From positions 1-52,069 of the forward strand of contig JAJRRW010000122.1 of NCBI GenBank assembly GCA_024279115.1: 52,069 nt of DNA, given 5' to 3'. Positions 25,208 to 33,238 of this stretch are shown one piece after another (position 1 is the first letter of the stretch; every line of letters starts with the position of its first letter). A program made the translations under genes and the position numbers. This DNA comes from Alphaproteobacteria bacterium (GTDB lineage: Bacteria > Pseudomonadota > Alphaproteobacteria > Rhizobiales > JAKIUO01). Under the pieces are notes generated by a model. The model saw nothing but the letters and a program-made list of their open reading frames with translations. It was not told where the DNA came from and ran no database searches.

Positions 25208-26215
25208 TTAAGCATTCATCATGGCGACAGCAGTGTCGTTCATGCGGTTGGAGAAGCCCCATTCATTGTCGTACCATGAAACAACGCGGACCAGCTTGCC
25301 GGCAACGATCTGGGTCAGATTGCTGTCGAAGTTGGAGCTATGGGGATCATGGTTGAAGTCGATGGAAACGAGTTTCTTATCAACATATTGCAAGATATTT
25401 GTCATGGGACCATCGGCGGCCTGTTTCATGGCGGCGTGGATCTCTTCGATTGACGTTTCGCGCACCGGCACGAATTTCAGATCGACGACGGAAACATTTG
25501 CTGTTGGCACGCGGATCGCAGCGCCGTCAAGCTTGCCAGCAAGCTGTGGCAGCACCAGACCAACGGCCTTGGCAGCACCGGTTGAAGTCGGGATCATGGA
25601 TAGAGCCGCAGCACGGGCGCGATACATATCGCTATGTGGACCATCATGAATGTTCTGGTCGCCGGTATAGGCGTGAATGGTGGTCATGTAACCATGGTCG
25701 ATGCCACAAAGATCGTCGAGCACTTTGGCCATGGGTGACAGGCAGTTGGTGGTACATGATGCGTTGGAGACAATTACATCACTGGCTTCCAGCGTGTCAT
25801 GGTTGACACCATAAACGATTGTTTTATCGGCGTTGTTTGCAGGTGCGGAACAAAGAACCTTTTTGGCGCCCGCATTAACATGCATCATGGCTTTTTCTTT
25901 GTCGTTGAAAATGCCCGTACATTCCATGACAAGATCAACACCCAGCTCGCCCCAAGGCAATTTGTTGGGATCGCGTTCGGCCAGTACTTTGATAGGACCG
26001 CCAGTGCCCGCATCCATCATGTCACCACTAAGAGTGATGTCTTTGGGGTATTTGCCATGTACACTGTCATATTGCATCATGTGTGCATTGTGTTCAGGAG
26101 AGCCCAGATCATTAATGGCAACGACGTTGACATCAGTGCGTCCTGATTCACCGATCGCGCGCAGGACGTTGCGTCCGATGCGTCCAAAACCCGAAATTGC
26201 TACATTAATAGCCAT
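25208..26215 (-). CDS. gap: Glyceraldehyde-3-phosphate dehydrogenase
   Basis: The 335-residue glycolytic enzyme converts glyceraldehyde-3-phosphate, NAD+ and phosphate to 1,3-bisphosphoglycerate. The Rossmann start is [18 protein letters not shown]. Asn-Asp after the second strand (VVAIND, residues 31-36) fits NAD preference. The catalytic Cys154 sits in [10 protein letters not shown] (150-159), and the His region [11 protein letters not shown] and the closing [12 protein letters not shown] are intact. AGAGGAA lies upstream of ATG 26215. It is divergent from zapA. No pgk or tkt gene is adjacent in this window. Confidence 0.97.
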   Translation of the reverse strand: MAINVAISGFGRIGRNVLRAIGESGRTDVNVVAINDLGSPEHNAHMMQYDSVHGKYPKDITLSGDMMDAGTGGPIKVLAERDPNKLPWGELGVDLVMECTGIFNDKEKAMMHVNAGAKKVLCSAPANNADKTIVYGVNHDTLEASDVIVSNASCTTNCLSPMAKVLDDLCGIDHGYMTTIHAYTGDQNIHDGPHSDMYRARAAALSMIPTSTGAAKAVGLVLPQLAGKLDGAAIRVPTANVSVVDLKFVPVRETSIEEIHAAMKQAADGPMTNILQYVDKKLVSIDFNHDPHSSNFDSNLTQIVAGKLVRVVSWYDNEWGFSNRMNDTAVAMMNA

Positions 26216-26567
26216 GATAATATTTCCTCTGTATTTTGCGTTTAGCGCTTATTGCTCACGCTTGTTGTCTGTGGCCTTTTGGGCCGTGTGCCTCGTAATT
26301 TTCGGTCTGCAATGCGCGATAGTCATCGCTGTCAGCCCGCTAATACCGTTGTTAGAACCGGTAAAACGCTGCGTCTATGGGGTTCAAATGAAATGTGATG
26401 CAGCGCGTGGCAACGCTGGTCCCGCCTTTAATGCTTTGTTGGCAGCGCAGAGTCAATGGCTTAGGATGTCTCAAACAGATGAAAATGGCTGATTCTTAAC
26501 TTTGGACCAGCCAATTGGTCAGATATAGTGTAAATCGGGTTGTTTGCAGGGGATAAGGGGCTGGTTG
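26216..26567. other. Divergent intergenic region gap/zapA
   Basis: This 352-base region must hold the promoters of gap (minus) and zapA (plus). A candidate zapA promoter is TTGGAC (26502-26507), a 16-base spacer and TATAGT (26524-26529). It overlaps a small palindrome GACCA-GCCAAT-TGGTC (26505-26520). No RNA gene was seen. Confidence 0.45.
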
Positions 26568-26996
26568 ATGGGTGAGGTGAACATCACGATTGGCGGACGA
26601 TCGTTTAAACTTGGTTGCGACGACGGGGAAGAGCAGCATCTTTTGGTGCTGGCGGAGCATTTGGGCAAGCATGTTGAAATATTGCGCGCCAATATCGGTC
26701 AATCCGGTGATGAACAGCTCTATTTGATGGCGGGCCTGATGGTTTGTGATGAGCTGTGGGATAGTCGCATTGCAAATGACAAACTGGAAGAAAAACTAAA
26801 AGCACGCATCATCAGCCCGGATCAGGTTGAAATTCTGCCGCCCGAGGCAAGACCTGTCAGGCAAGCTGGCATGGCAGGAGTGGCAGGCAAAGCAGGAGTG
26901 GCGAGCGGCCAAAAACCGGCTCGCGCGCCAGCTGGCAGACCAGCAGCGGGTCCCGCTCGTGCAGCGCCCCCCAAACCCGTCGCAAAACAGACTTGA
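26568..26996 (+). CDS. zapA: Cell division protein ZapA
   Basis: The 142-residue protein stabilises FtsZ protofilaments at the division ring. The N-terminal globular part reads VNITIGGRSFKLGCDDGEE with HLLVLAEHLGKHV, followed by a helix (QLYLMAGLMVCDELWD) and a short coiled-coil stretch. The last 50 residues are Ala/Pro/Gly/Lys-rich and probably disordered, as in many alphaproteobacterial ZapA proteins. ATG 26568 has AAGGGG 7 bases upstream. The 6S RNA candidate follows after about 40 bases, a linkage known in many proteobacteria. Confidence 0.9.
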   Translation: MGEVNITIGGRSFKLGCDDGEEQHLLVLAEHLGKHVEILRANIGQSGDEQLYLMAGLMVCDELWDSRIANDKLEEKLKARIISPDQVEILPPEARPVRQAGMAGVAGKAGVASGQKPARAPAGRPAAGPARAAPPKPVAKQT

Positions 26997-27034
26997 CGAA
27001 CCAGCTATTTACCTGTCCACTTCAATGTGGAAAG

Positions 27035-27200
27035 CGGCAGAGCTGCGGGGTGCGTCAGGAGACAAACAATTCCCCAGGCCGATAATCTTCCATTGGGAGC
27101 CGACGCTGCCAGGGCCCTGGTCCTGATCATTTGGCGCCCACCTTATATTAAGGGACTTGGAGGAATTTATAGCGCTCCAACGGCTTTCGCGGCCTGCTGT
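27035..27200 (+). ncRNA. ssrS: 6S RNA (SsrS) candidate
   Basis: Position directly after zapA is the classic 6S RNA locus. Bases 27070-27090 read AATTCCCCAGGCCGATAATC, closely resembling the E. coli 6S segment around CCCCTGAGCCGATA that borders the central bubble. The 5' arm (GGCAGAGCTGCGGGGTGCG, from 27036) can pair imperfectly with the 3' arm (about 27175-27199, CGGCTTTCGCGGCCTGCTG). A TTTTCTTT tract follows the 3' arm. The length of about 165 nt is right. 6S RNA mimics an open promoter and sequesters sigma-70 RNA polymerase. Ends are approximate. Confidence 0.72.
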
Positions 27201-27208
27201 TTTCTTTA

Positions 27209-27562
27209 TTTATCTCACGGCAATTCCGCCTAACGGCGGGCCTCCGATGGGGCGGGCAACGCCCGGCGCGCAGTCGCGCTTGCCGAAGAGTTCTTCGGTG
27301 GTTCTTTACAATAGCAAACTCTGTTCGGTGGAAAAGAATTCCGATGGTCCCATCGGCAAGCGTGACTGCGCGCCGCACGGTAGTGCGCCCTATAGCCCTC
27401 AAGTAGCGAAGCTATAGGGCAACTTATAGAGCAGGCCCGAGCACAGCGAGGAATGGCCGTGAGACAAAAATCCCGACCAACGGGAGGCAAGGCCGACTGG
27501 CCGCCGGGCTTTTGCCCGCCCCATCGGAGGCCCGCCGTTAGGCGGAATTGCCGTGAGATAAA
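27209..27562. repeat. 354-bp element with perfect 51-bp terminal inverted repeats
   Basis: Bases 27209-27259 are exactly inverted at 27512-27562 (51/51). Inside lies a second inverted pair, GCGCGCAGTCGCGCTTGCCG near 27266-27286 and its near-inverse (one mismatch) near 27353-27374. A CCCTATAG/CTATAGGG hairpin is near 27388-27418. A degenerate copy of the arm tip (GGCCGTGAGACAAA) is near 27455. No transposase frame is present. It separates the 6S RNA from nrdJ and resembles a miniature inverted-repeat element. Confidence 0.85.
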
Positions 27563-27591
27563 CAAATAAAACCAAATAAAACCAGAATGTT

Positions 27592-27597
27592 ATAATA
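27592..27597 (+). promoter_or_regulatory. Candidate -10 box for nrdJ
   Basis: A perfect TATAAT lies about 95 bases upstream of the nrdJ start, right after the inverted-repeat element, in AT-rich sequence. No good -35 match is present at 17 bases, so this is a weak call. No cobalamin riboswitch was recognised here. Confidence 0.35.
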
Positions 27598-27690
27598 TAG
27601 TTGGGAAAATAGTGGACAGTGTTTGTTCTCATATGGTACAAATAGAGAACATTAAGAGTGATTCTCCCCGATCAGATGGAAGGCAGGTAT

Positions 27691-29811
27691 ATGATGAGTT
27701 CTGGTAATGCTGTGCTGCCGCCTATTTCGCAAAGGATCTGGGAACGTAAATATGCTTTGAAAAACGATGATGGTTCGCTACGCGATCAAAGCGTTGAGGA
27801 TAGTTGGCGGCGTGTGGCCAAGGCGGCTGCAAAAGCCGAGAAAAAAGCTGATCGGACCAAATGGCGCGAGCGGTTTTATGAGGCGATGGAAGATTTCGCG
27901 TTTCTGCCCGGCGGGCGTATTCTGGCCGGGGCTGGGGCCGGGCGTCAACTGACCTTGTTCAATTGTTTCGTCATGAACCAGATAGAGGATGATACTTCTT
28001 CGATCTTTGAGACTTTGCGTGAAGGTGCCCTCACTATGCAGCAGGGCGGTGGGATTGGTCTTGATTTTTCGACCCTGCGGCCAGCGGGTGCACTGGTACG
28101 CGGGGTCGGGGCTGATGCAGCAGGGCCGGTCAGTTTCATGCGTGTGTTTGATGCCATGTGTGGCACCATACAATCCTCAGGCGCCCGAAGAGGAGCGATG
28201 ATGGCTACCTTGAGCGTCAGCCACCCAGATATTGAGCACTTTATCGACGCCAAGTCACAGCCGGGACATCTGAACAATTTCAACCTGTCGATATTGATCA
28301 GTGACGACTTTATGAAAGCGGTTGATGAGGGGGCCGATTGGAGCCTTTCTTTTGAAGGCAAGGCTTATAGGTCGGTGAGTGCATCGGTCCTTTTTGACAA
28401 GGTCATGCGCGCCACCTATGAGCGTGCGGAACCTGGCGTGTTGTTCATGGATCAGATCAACAAGCGCAACAAGCTTTCTTATTGCGAGACAATCTATGCG
28501 ACCAATCCTTGCGGTGAACAGCCCTTGCCGCCTTATGGTGCTTGTATGCTCGGATCGATCAATCTGACCCGTCTGATTAAACAGCCCTTTGCAAAACAGG
28601 CCAGCCTTGATGAAAACAGACTACTCGATCTGGTCCAGGTGGGGGTGCGATTCCTAGATAATATAATTGATATTTCTGGTTATCCCTTGAAGGCGCAGAA
28701 AAAAGAAGCCAGAGCCAAAAGGCGGATTGGTCTTGGCATTACGGGGCTTGCCGATGCGCTTGCCATGTGCGGGAAGCGTTATGGTAGCAAGGCTGCCCGC
28801 GAATTGGCGGTGCGCTGGATGAGCCTCATTCAAAATGCCGCCTATGTGGCCAGCGCCGATCTGGCACAAGAAAAGGGCGTCTTTCCTCTTTATGACGCCG
28901 AGCAGCATCGATTGTCCCCAGAAATGGGGTTTTTGCAAAAACAAACACTCAAGAGCGTCAGGAAACACGGACTTCGCAATGGGCTATTGACCTCGATTGC
29001 TCCCACCGGCACAATCTCGCTGCTGGCGGGGAATGTTTCGGGTGGCATCGAACCGATATTTGATCTTTCCTATCAGCGCAGCTTTCGGGACAAGAATGGA
29101 TTGTCCCATGATGAGCAGATTGAAGATTACGCCTTTTATCTGCATCAACAGCTACAAGGGGCCGAGGCGTCTTTGCCAGATAGTTTCGCAACGGTTGCGG
29201 ATCTGACGCCGGGCGATCACCTGGCCATGCAATCAGCATTGCAGCCATTTGTTGATAGTGCCATTTCCAAAACCATTAATTGTCCGCGCGATATTTCCTT
29301 TGAGAACTTCAAATCGATTTATGCCGATGCTTACCGTCTGGGCCTCAAGGGCTGTACGACCTATCGACCAAATGCGATCACCGGGACCCTTTTGAAAAGC
29401 GATGGGCGATCGGATACCGGTGAGGAGCTGGTCGAAATGGCAATTGATGAACAGAGTGAAAATACTGGTGCGGTGTTTACTCAGTCTGCCCTGCCATTAT
29501 CGGCATCGCACGGATTGCAAAGGGCTGCGTTCAACGTGTCGCGTGCGGATAGTGATATACACTATTTGAGTGATCCAATGGAGCGCAGCGCGACTCTGGC
29601 TGGTTATACCTATAAGTTACGTTGGCCCGATAGTGAGCATGCAACCTATATCACCATCAATGATATCATCCTTAATGACCGACGGCGGCCATTTGAAATA
29701 TTTATCAATTCAAAGAACCTGGAGCATTATGCCTGGACCGTGGCATTGACCCGAATGATTTCGGCAGTGTTCCGGCGGGGCGGCGAGTGTCGTTTGTTGT
29801 TGAGGAATTGA
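27691..29811 (+). CDS. nrdJ: Class II (adenosylcobalamin-dependent) ribonucleotide reductase, main part (frameshifted)
   Basis: The catalytic barrel of a B12-dependent ribonucleoside-diphosphate reductase makes deoxynucleotides without oxygen or a separate radical subunit. Visible features include FLPGGRILAGAG, the active-site Cys in LTLFNCFVMNQ, and QQGGGIGLDFSTLRP. SSGARRGAMMATL and the thiyl-radical finger loop NPCGEQPLPPYGACMLGSINL also appear, as does APTGTISLLAGNVSGGIEP. Translation ends prematurely at 29811 after FRRGGE, where the family continues DVSFVVEELK. That sequence is present one frame over, so one base is missing near 29786. ATG 27691 (followed by a second ATG) has GGCAGG upstream; an in-frame GTG at 27658 is possible. 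Confidence 0.92.
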   Translation: MMSSGNAVLPPISQRIWERKYALKNDDGSLRDQSVEDSWRRVAKAAAKAEKKADRTKWRERFYEAMEDFAFLPGGRILAGAGAGRQLTLFNCFVMNQIEDDTSSIFETLREGALTMQQGGGIGLDFSTLRPAGALVRGVGADAAGPVSFMRVFDAMCGTIQSSGARRGAMMATLSVSHPDIEHFIDAKSQPGHLNNFNLSILISDDFMKAVDEGADWSLSFEGKAYRSVSASVLFDKVMRATYERAEPGVLFMDQINKRNKLSYCETIYATNPCGEQPLPPYGACMLGSINLTRLIKQPFAKQASLDENRLLDLVQVGVRFLDNIIDISGYPLKAQKKEARAKRRIGLGITGLADALAMCGKRYGSKAARELAVRWMSLIQNAAYVASADLAQEKGVFPLYDAEQHRLSPEMGFLQKQTLKSVRKHGLRNGLLTSIAPTGTISLLAGNVSGGIEPIFDLSYQRSFRDKNGLSHDEQIEDYAFYLHQQLQGAEASLPDSFATVADLTPGDHLAMQSALQPFVDSAISKTINCPRDISFENFKSIYADAYRLGLKGCTTYRPNAITGTLLKSDGRSDTGEELVEMAIDEQSENTGAVFTQSALPLSASHGLQRAAFNVSRADSDIHYLSDPMERSATLAGYTYKLRWPDSEHATYITINDIILNDRRRPFEIFINSKNLEHYAWTVALTRMISAVFRRGGECRLLLRN

Positions 29812-30071
29812 AAGCGGTATTTGATCCACGTGGTGGTCAATGGATGAACGGTCATTATGTACCAAGCCTGTTGGCAGCGATCGGTGATGTGGTGGAGAAG
29901 CATTTGATAGATACAGGGTTTCTCTTACAGCTTGGCGATGAAGAAAAAAAAGGGGTAGAGGAATTGAAAACGGGGAACGCGCGCTATTGTCCAAAATGCT
30001 CACAGCCTGCTCTGGTCTACCAGGAAGGATGTCATAATTGTCGCTCGTGTGGATATTCGAAATGCAGCTAA
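29787..30071 (+). CDS. nrdJ: Class II ribonucleotide reductase, C-terminal part (frameshifted)
   Basis: This frame continues nrdJ: VSFVVEELKAVFDPRGGQWM, then VPSLLAAIGDVVEKHL, and a cysteine-rich end with CPKC, GCHNCRSCGYSKC. These are the TSCPD-type region and the terminal redox cysteines that re-reduce the active-site disulfide. It overlaps the preceding frame by 25 bases in a different register. It is unlikely to be an independent gene, since homology begins without a start codon or ribosome-binding site. Confidence 0.9.
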   Translation: MSFVVEELKAVFDPRGGQWMNGHYVPSLLAAIGDVVEKHLIDTGFLLQLGDEEKKGVEELKTGNARYCPKCSQPALVYQEGCHNCRSCGYSKCS

Positions 30072-30184
30072 GCAGTCAAAGCGAGTTTCCCGCAGATTAT
30101 AGTGGCAGCGGCTATCGAGGTCTTGCGGTTAGGGAATTGTTCACCAAAAGAACAGCTTCGAGCCACAATTTATCACAATTAGGC

Positions 30185-30190
30185 TATAAT
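30185..30190 (+). promoter_or_regulatory. Candidate -10 box for the gene at 30233
   Basis: A perfect TATAAT lies 43 bases before the ATG at 30233. The hexamer 17 bases upstream (GCCACA) is a poor -35, so the call rests on the -10 and position. Confidence 0.35.
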
Positions 30191-30232
30191 AGTTATGGCG
30201 TAACAATCGATATTAAGTATAGCAGGGACATT

Positions 30233-30709
30233 ATGGGAAAGACAGCTTTGAGGCTTATCACAACATCACAAAACATCCCTGTCGGCGACGTTACTGCCGG
30301 GACCGGAAATGCGCCCGCGACCCTCGACCTTCATGAAATCGGTCATGGTTTTCACTATTGGGATGGTCTCACCGGGGTACGCTACCTGCATTCTGTCTAT
30401 AGTTTGCAAGATTGCCCCGAATTACCTAAAGCCAATTATATTATGGTACGCAAACTGGATAATGGTGAAGCGATCCCCTTGTTTATCGGTCAGACCATCG
30501 CCGATGCTACTTCCCTGAATTTAGCGCATATTCGTCAAAAAGCGGCGAGGCTTGGTGCCAATGAAATTCATATCCATGTAATGACCGACACACCCACGGA
30601 ACGGGCAGTTGTGGAACGCGATCTTCTCAAAGGCCAATTTCAGCGCATCGAGCATAAATTACGGGCGCAGGCCGCCAATGGTTCGTTTGAAACCGGCTTG
30701 ACGTCTTAG
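30233..30709 (+). CDS. Conserved-looking protein of unknown function
   Basis: The protein of about 158 residues is not assigned to a family. ATG 30233 is preferred, with CAGGGA 5 bases upstream; the longer in-frame extension to 30038 would overlap the nrdJ end and has no similarity. The middle reads YIMVRKLDNGEAIPLFIGQT, with a weak superficial likeness to the start of GIY-YIG folds, followed by LNLAHIRQKAARLGANEIHIHV and a charged helical end. There is no signal peptide or membrane segment. It lies downstream of nrdJ and convergent with tyrC. The composition resembles its coding neighbours. Confidence 0.6.
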   Translation: MGKTALRLITTSQNIPVGDVTAGTGNAPATLDLHEIGHGFHYWDGLTGVRYLHSVYSLQDCPELPKANYIMVRKLDNGEAIPLFIGQTIADATSLNLAHIRQKAARLGANEIHIHVMTDTPTERAVVERDLLKGQFQRIEHKLRAQAANGSFETGLTS

Positions 30710-30726
30710 GGCACATCTTTGTTCGT

Positions 30727-30760
30727 AGCCGTTTGCGGATACACAGGGCCGAAAACGGCT
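30727..30760. terminator. Possible hairpin between convergent genes
   Basis: AGCCGTTT (30727-30734) and AAACGGCT (30753-30760) form an 8-bp stem with an 18-base loop between the stop of the unknown gene and the stop of tyrC. No strong T-tract follows on either strand. Confidence 0.4.
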
Positions 30761-30784
30761 CTGGGGTGGTTTGGTGATCGTTTG

Positions 30785-31672
30785 TTATTTGTCCTGTTCG
30801 TCATCGAGAATATTTTGACGGATATGTCTGGTTCTCTCAAATTGGTCAAATAGCTTATCGCCATCGCCGTCTTTGATGGCTTTGGTCAGCGCTCCAAGAT
30901 CGTCATTAAAACGCCCCAGCACTTCAAGTACCGCGTCCTTGTTATGAAGAAACACATCTCGCCACATGGTGGGGTCGGAGGCGGCGATACGCGTGAAGTC
31001 GCGAAAGCCCCCAGCCGCAAATTTAATGACTTCGCGCTTTGTAATGCCCTCAAGGTCATCAGCGGTGCCAACAATATTAAAGGCGATGAGATGGGGCAGG
31101 TGCGAGGTTACCGCAGCCACGACATCATGATGTTCGGCGCTCATGGTCTCGACATTGGCACCACAGGCCTGCCAGAAATCAATCATCTTTGTGGTCGCTT
31201 GCTGATCGCCATCGCGCAGTGGCGTCAACAAACACCATCGATTGTCAAACAGTTCGGCAAATCCAGATTCTGGTCCTGAATATTCGGTACCGGCCATGGG
31301 GTGCCCTGGCACGAAATGGACCCCTGCTGGAATATGGGGGCTACAAGCGGCGATAACCGCGCCCTTCACAGACCCGACATCGGTGACGATGGCTCCTTGT
31401 TTGAGATGAGGCGATATTTGCTCGCAAATAGACCCGCAAATGCCAACGGGAACACACAAAATAATAAGATCGGCATCCTCTACCGCGCGCCCCATATCCT
31501 CGAACACGGCATCAACGAAGCCAATTTTCAATGCCGTCTGGAGCGTTTTTGTCGAGCGAGCATGCCCGACAATTTCCCGGGCGATGCCGCCCCGCTTCAT
31601 GGCATGTCCAAGCGAGGATCCTATGAGGCCAAGGCCGATCAAGGTGACCTTATCAAACAGCGCTTTAGCCAT
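30785..31672 (-). CDS. tyrC: Prephenate/arogenate dehydrogenase
   Basis: This NAD(P)-dependent enzyme of tyrosine biosynthesis is of TyrA/TyrC type, about 295 residues, without a fused chorismate mutase. The Rossmann motif is VTLIGLGLIGSSLGHAM, followed by VGHARS, ILCVPVG, VTDVGSVKG and the substrate-site FVPGHPMAGTEYSGPE. The conserved His in SHLPHLIAF and the FAAGGFRDFTRIAASDP region are present. The frame extends to 31696, but ATG 31672 (MAKALF) is preferred: GGAG lies upstream, and it overlaps the hisC end by 8 bases, indicating translational coupling. The hisC-tyrC pair is typical of Alphaproteobacteria. Confidence 0.92.
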   Translation of the reverse strand: MAKALFDKVTLIGLGLIGSSLGHAMKRGGIAREIVGHARSTKTLQTALKIGFVDAVFEDMGRAVEDADLIILCVPVGICGSICEQISPHLKQGAIVTDVGSVKGAVIAACSPHIPAGVHFVPGHPMAGTEYSGPESGFAELFDNRWCLLTPLRDGDQQATTKMIDFWQACGANVETMSAEHHDVVAAVTSHLPHLIAFNIVGTADDLEGITKREVIKFAAGGFRDFTRIAASDPTMWRDVFLHNKDAVLEVLGRFNDDLGALTKAIKDGDGDKLFDQFERTRHIRQNILDDEQDK

Positions 31673-32807
31673 TTTGGGGGGCACTCCGGTTTTCATCTGG
31701 GCGCGGGCGATCTGGGTCCATGAATTGCGTCAGCGCTTCAAGGGTCGCGCGACATTCATCTGCACTGCCAATCGTCATGCGCAAAGCATTGGCGAGATGG
31801 TAACTATCCAGCCGACGCAATACAATGCGTTTGGAGATCAGAAAATCATCGGCCTGGTGAGCTGTCCTCTGGCGACCATCTGGAAAATGGATCAGCACGA
31901 AATTACCCACACTTGGTGTCACATTAAGCCCCAGGTCCTGACATTGTTTGGTCACCCATTGGCGCCAGATACGCGTATGGGCGCGCGCTTCTTCAACAAA
32001 TTGCTGGTCCTTTATGGCCGCTGCTCCTGCCTTGATCGCCGGGGCCGAGAGATTAAACGGTCCCCTGATGCGATTGAGCACATCAGCAATCGCTGGAGGA
32101 CAATAGGCCCAGCCTATGCGTAACGATGCCAGACCATATATTTTGGAAAATGTGCGCGTCATGACGACATTGTTGCTTGAGGCCACAAGTTCGATACCGG
32201 CTTCATAATCATTGGCATACACATATTCGGCATACGCGCCATCCAGGACCAGTATAGTATGTTTTGGCAGGCTTTTATGCAATCTTTGCACCTCGTCAAA
32301 CGGGATATAAGTGCCTGTTGGATTATTGGGATTGGCAATGAATACCATTTTCGTTTGCGGACTGACCTTGGCAAGGATCGCATCGACATCAGTGGTAAAG
32401 TTGGTTTCGTGTGCGACAACTGGCGTTGCGCCATTGGCCATGATGGCGATGGGATAGACCAAAAAACCATGCTTTGTGTAGATGGCTTCGTCGCCCGGGC
32501 CAAGATAGGCGTTGGCCAGCAGGCTTAGTAATTCATCGGACCCGGCACCGCACAAAATACGATCAACATTGAGGCCATAGCGCTCTGAAATCGCCTGCCG
32601 TAATTCCAGGCTGGCGCCATCGGGGTAAAATTGTAATTCATTTGCTGCGAGCTTATACGCGGTAATCGCTTTGGGGCTGGCCCCAAACGGCGTCTCGTTC
32701 GAAGACAGTTTGATCACCGTTTGTGTGCCCGGCAATGTGCTTTTTCCCGGCACATAGGGATCAATATCAAAGATCCCGGGTTTTGGTGTGGGCTGATCAC
32801 TGGTCAT
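31665..32807 (-). CDS. hisC: Histidinol-phosphate aminotransferase
   Basis: This PLP-dependent class I/II aminotransferase of about 380 residues acts in histidine biosynthesis; relatives next to tyrC often also transaminate aromatic substrates. It begins IFDIDPYVPGKS, then KLSSNETPFGASP, YPDGASLELRQAI, and ILCGAGSDELL. IANPNNPTGTYIP, DGAYAEYV, the PLP-lysine region RTFSKIYGLASLRIGW, and a closing RTAHQADDFLISKRIVLR follow. ATG 32807 (MTSDQP) with AAGGA upstream fits the family start; a GTG at 32846 is in frame. Its position beside tyrC suggests a role in aromatic amino acid synthesis as well. Confidence 0.93.
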   Translation of the reverse strand: MTSDQPTPKPGIFDIDPYVPGKSTLPGTQTVIKLSSNETPFGASPKAITAYKLAANELQFYPDGASLELRQAISERYGLNVDRILCGAGSDELLSLLANAYLGPGDEAIYTKHGFLVYPIAIMANGATPVVAHETNFTTDVDAILAKVSPQTKMVFIANPNNPTGTYIPFDEVQRLHKSLPKHTILVLDGAYAEYVYANDYEAGIELVASSNNVVMTRTFSKIYGLASLRIGWAYCPPAIADVLNRIRGPFNLSAPAIKAGAAAIKDQQFVEEARAHTRIWRQWVTKQCQDLGLNVTPSVGNFVLIHFPDGRQRTAHQADDFLISKRIVLRRLDSYHLANALRMTIGSADECRATLEALTQFMDPDRPRPDENRSAPQNG

Positions 32808-32846
32808 GCGTTGCAAGTCCTTAAAAGTCTGCGTGTCAGTTTGCAC

Positions 32847-33238
32847 GTTGATAACCTATCGAGCTGTCGAGTGGAAGAAAAGAAATGGTGCGATCGGGCG
32901 CACGATGAACGTATAAGCTTTGTCAGCAGGATCTGCCAGTCATCGGCGCCCCTGGCCCGCACGAGGCGCGCGAAAATTTACATATCGTTCACCAAATGAC
33001 GCAATAGTTAATAAGGTCCTAAGCGTGCGTGTGAGTTAATTTGGGCAAAGCACTGAAAATTAACGATAATAATGGCAAAGTGCCGATATAATTTAGCAGT
33101 AGAGGTGATTCGACCTCAATAGTCAGCATGTAGATTGGCAGCTTAACACGGCCCTAAACGCGTAAACTCACCGGTTTCCAGGCGTTGTCGCGCGTATGAT
33201 GCCAGTTTGATTTCAACTTCATTCATGAGACACTTGCA
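32847..33238. other. Intergenic region between hisC and the giant RTX gene
   Basis: This 392-base divergent region should hold the promoters of hisC (minus) and the RTX gene (plus). A TATAAT at 33087-33092 and a small GAGGT-GATTCG-ACCTC hairpin near 33101-33116 are visible, but no clear -35. The ribosome-binding site before ATG 33239 is weak. No RNA gene was seen. Confidence 0.5.

Noticed and set aside
4209..26262. Identical 16-mer GCTTATTGCTCACGCT at 4209-4224 and 26247-26262
   Set aside because: One 16-base match in a 52-kb window is close to chance expectation and no surrounding symmetry or shared context was found.
26379..26390. GGTTCAAAT resembling a tRNA T-loop
   Set aside because: No acceptor or anticodon stem can be built around it.
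27563..27690. Cobalamin riboswitch upstream of nrdJ
   Set aside because: None of the conserved B12-box or core motifs could be recognised in the leader.
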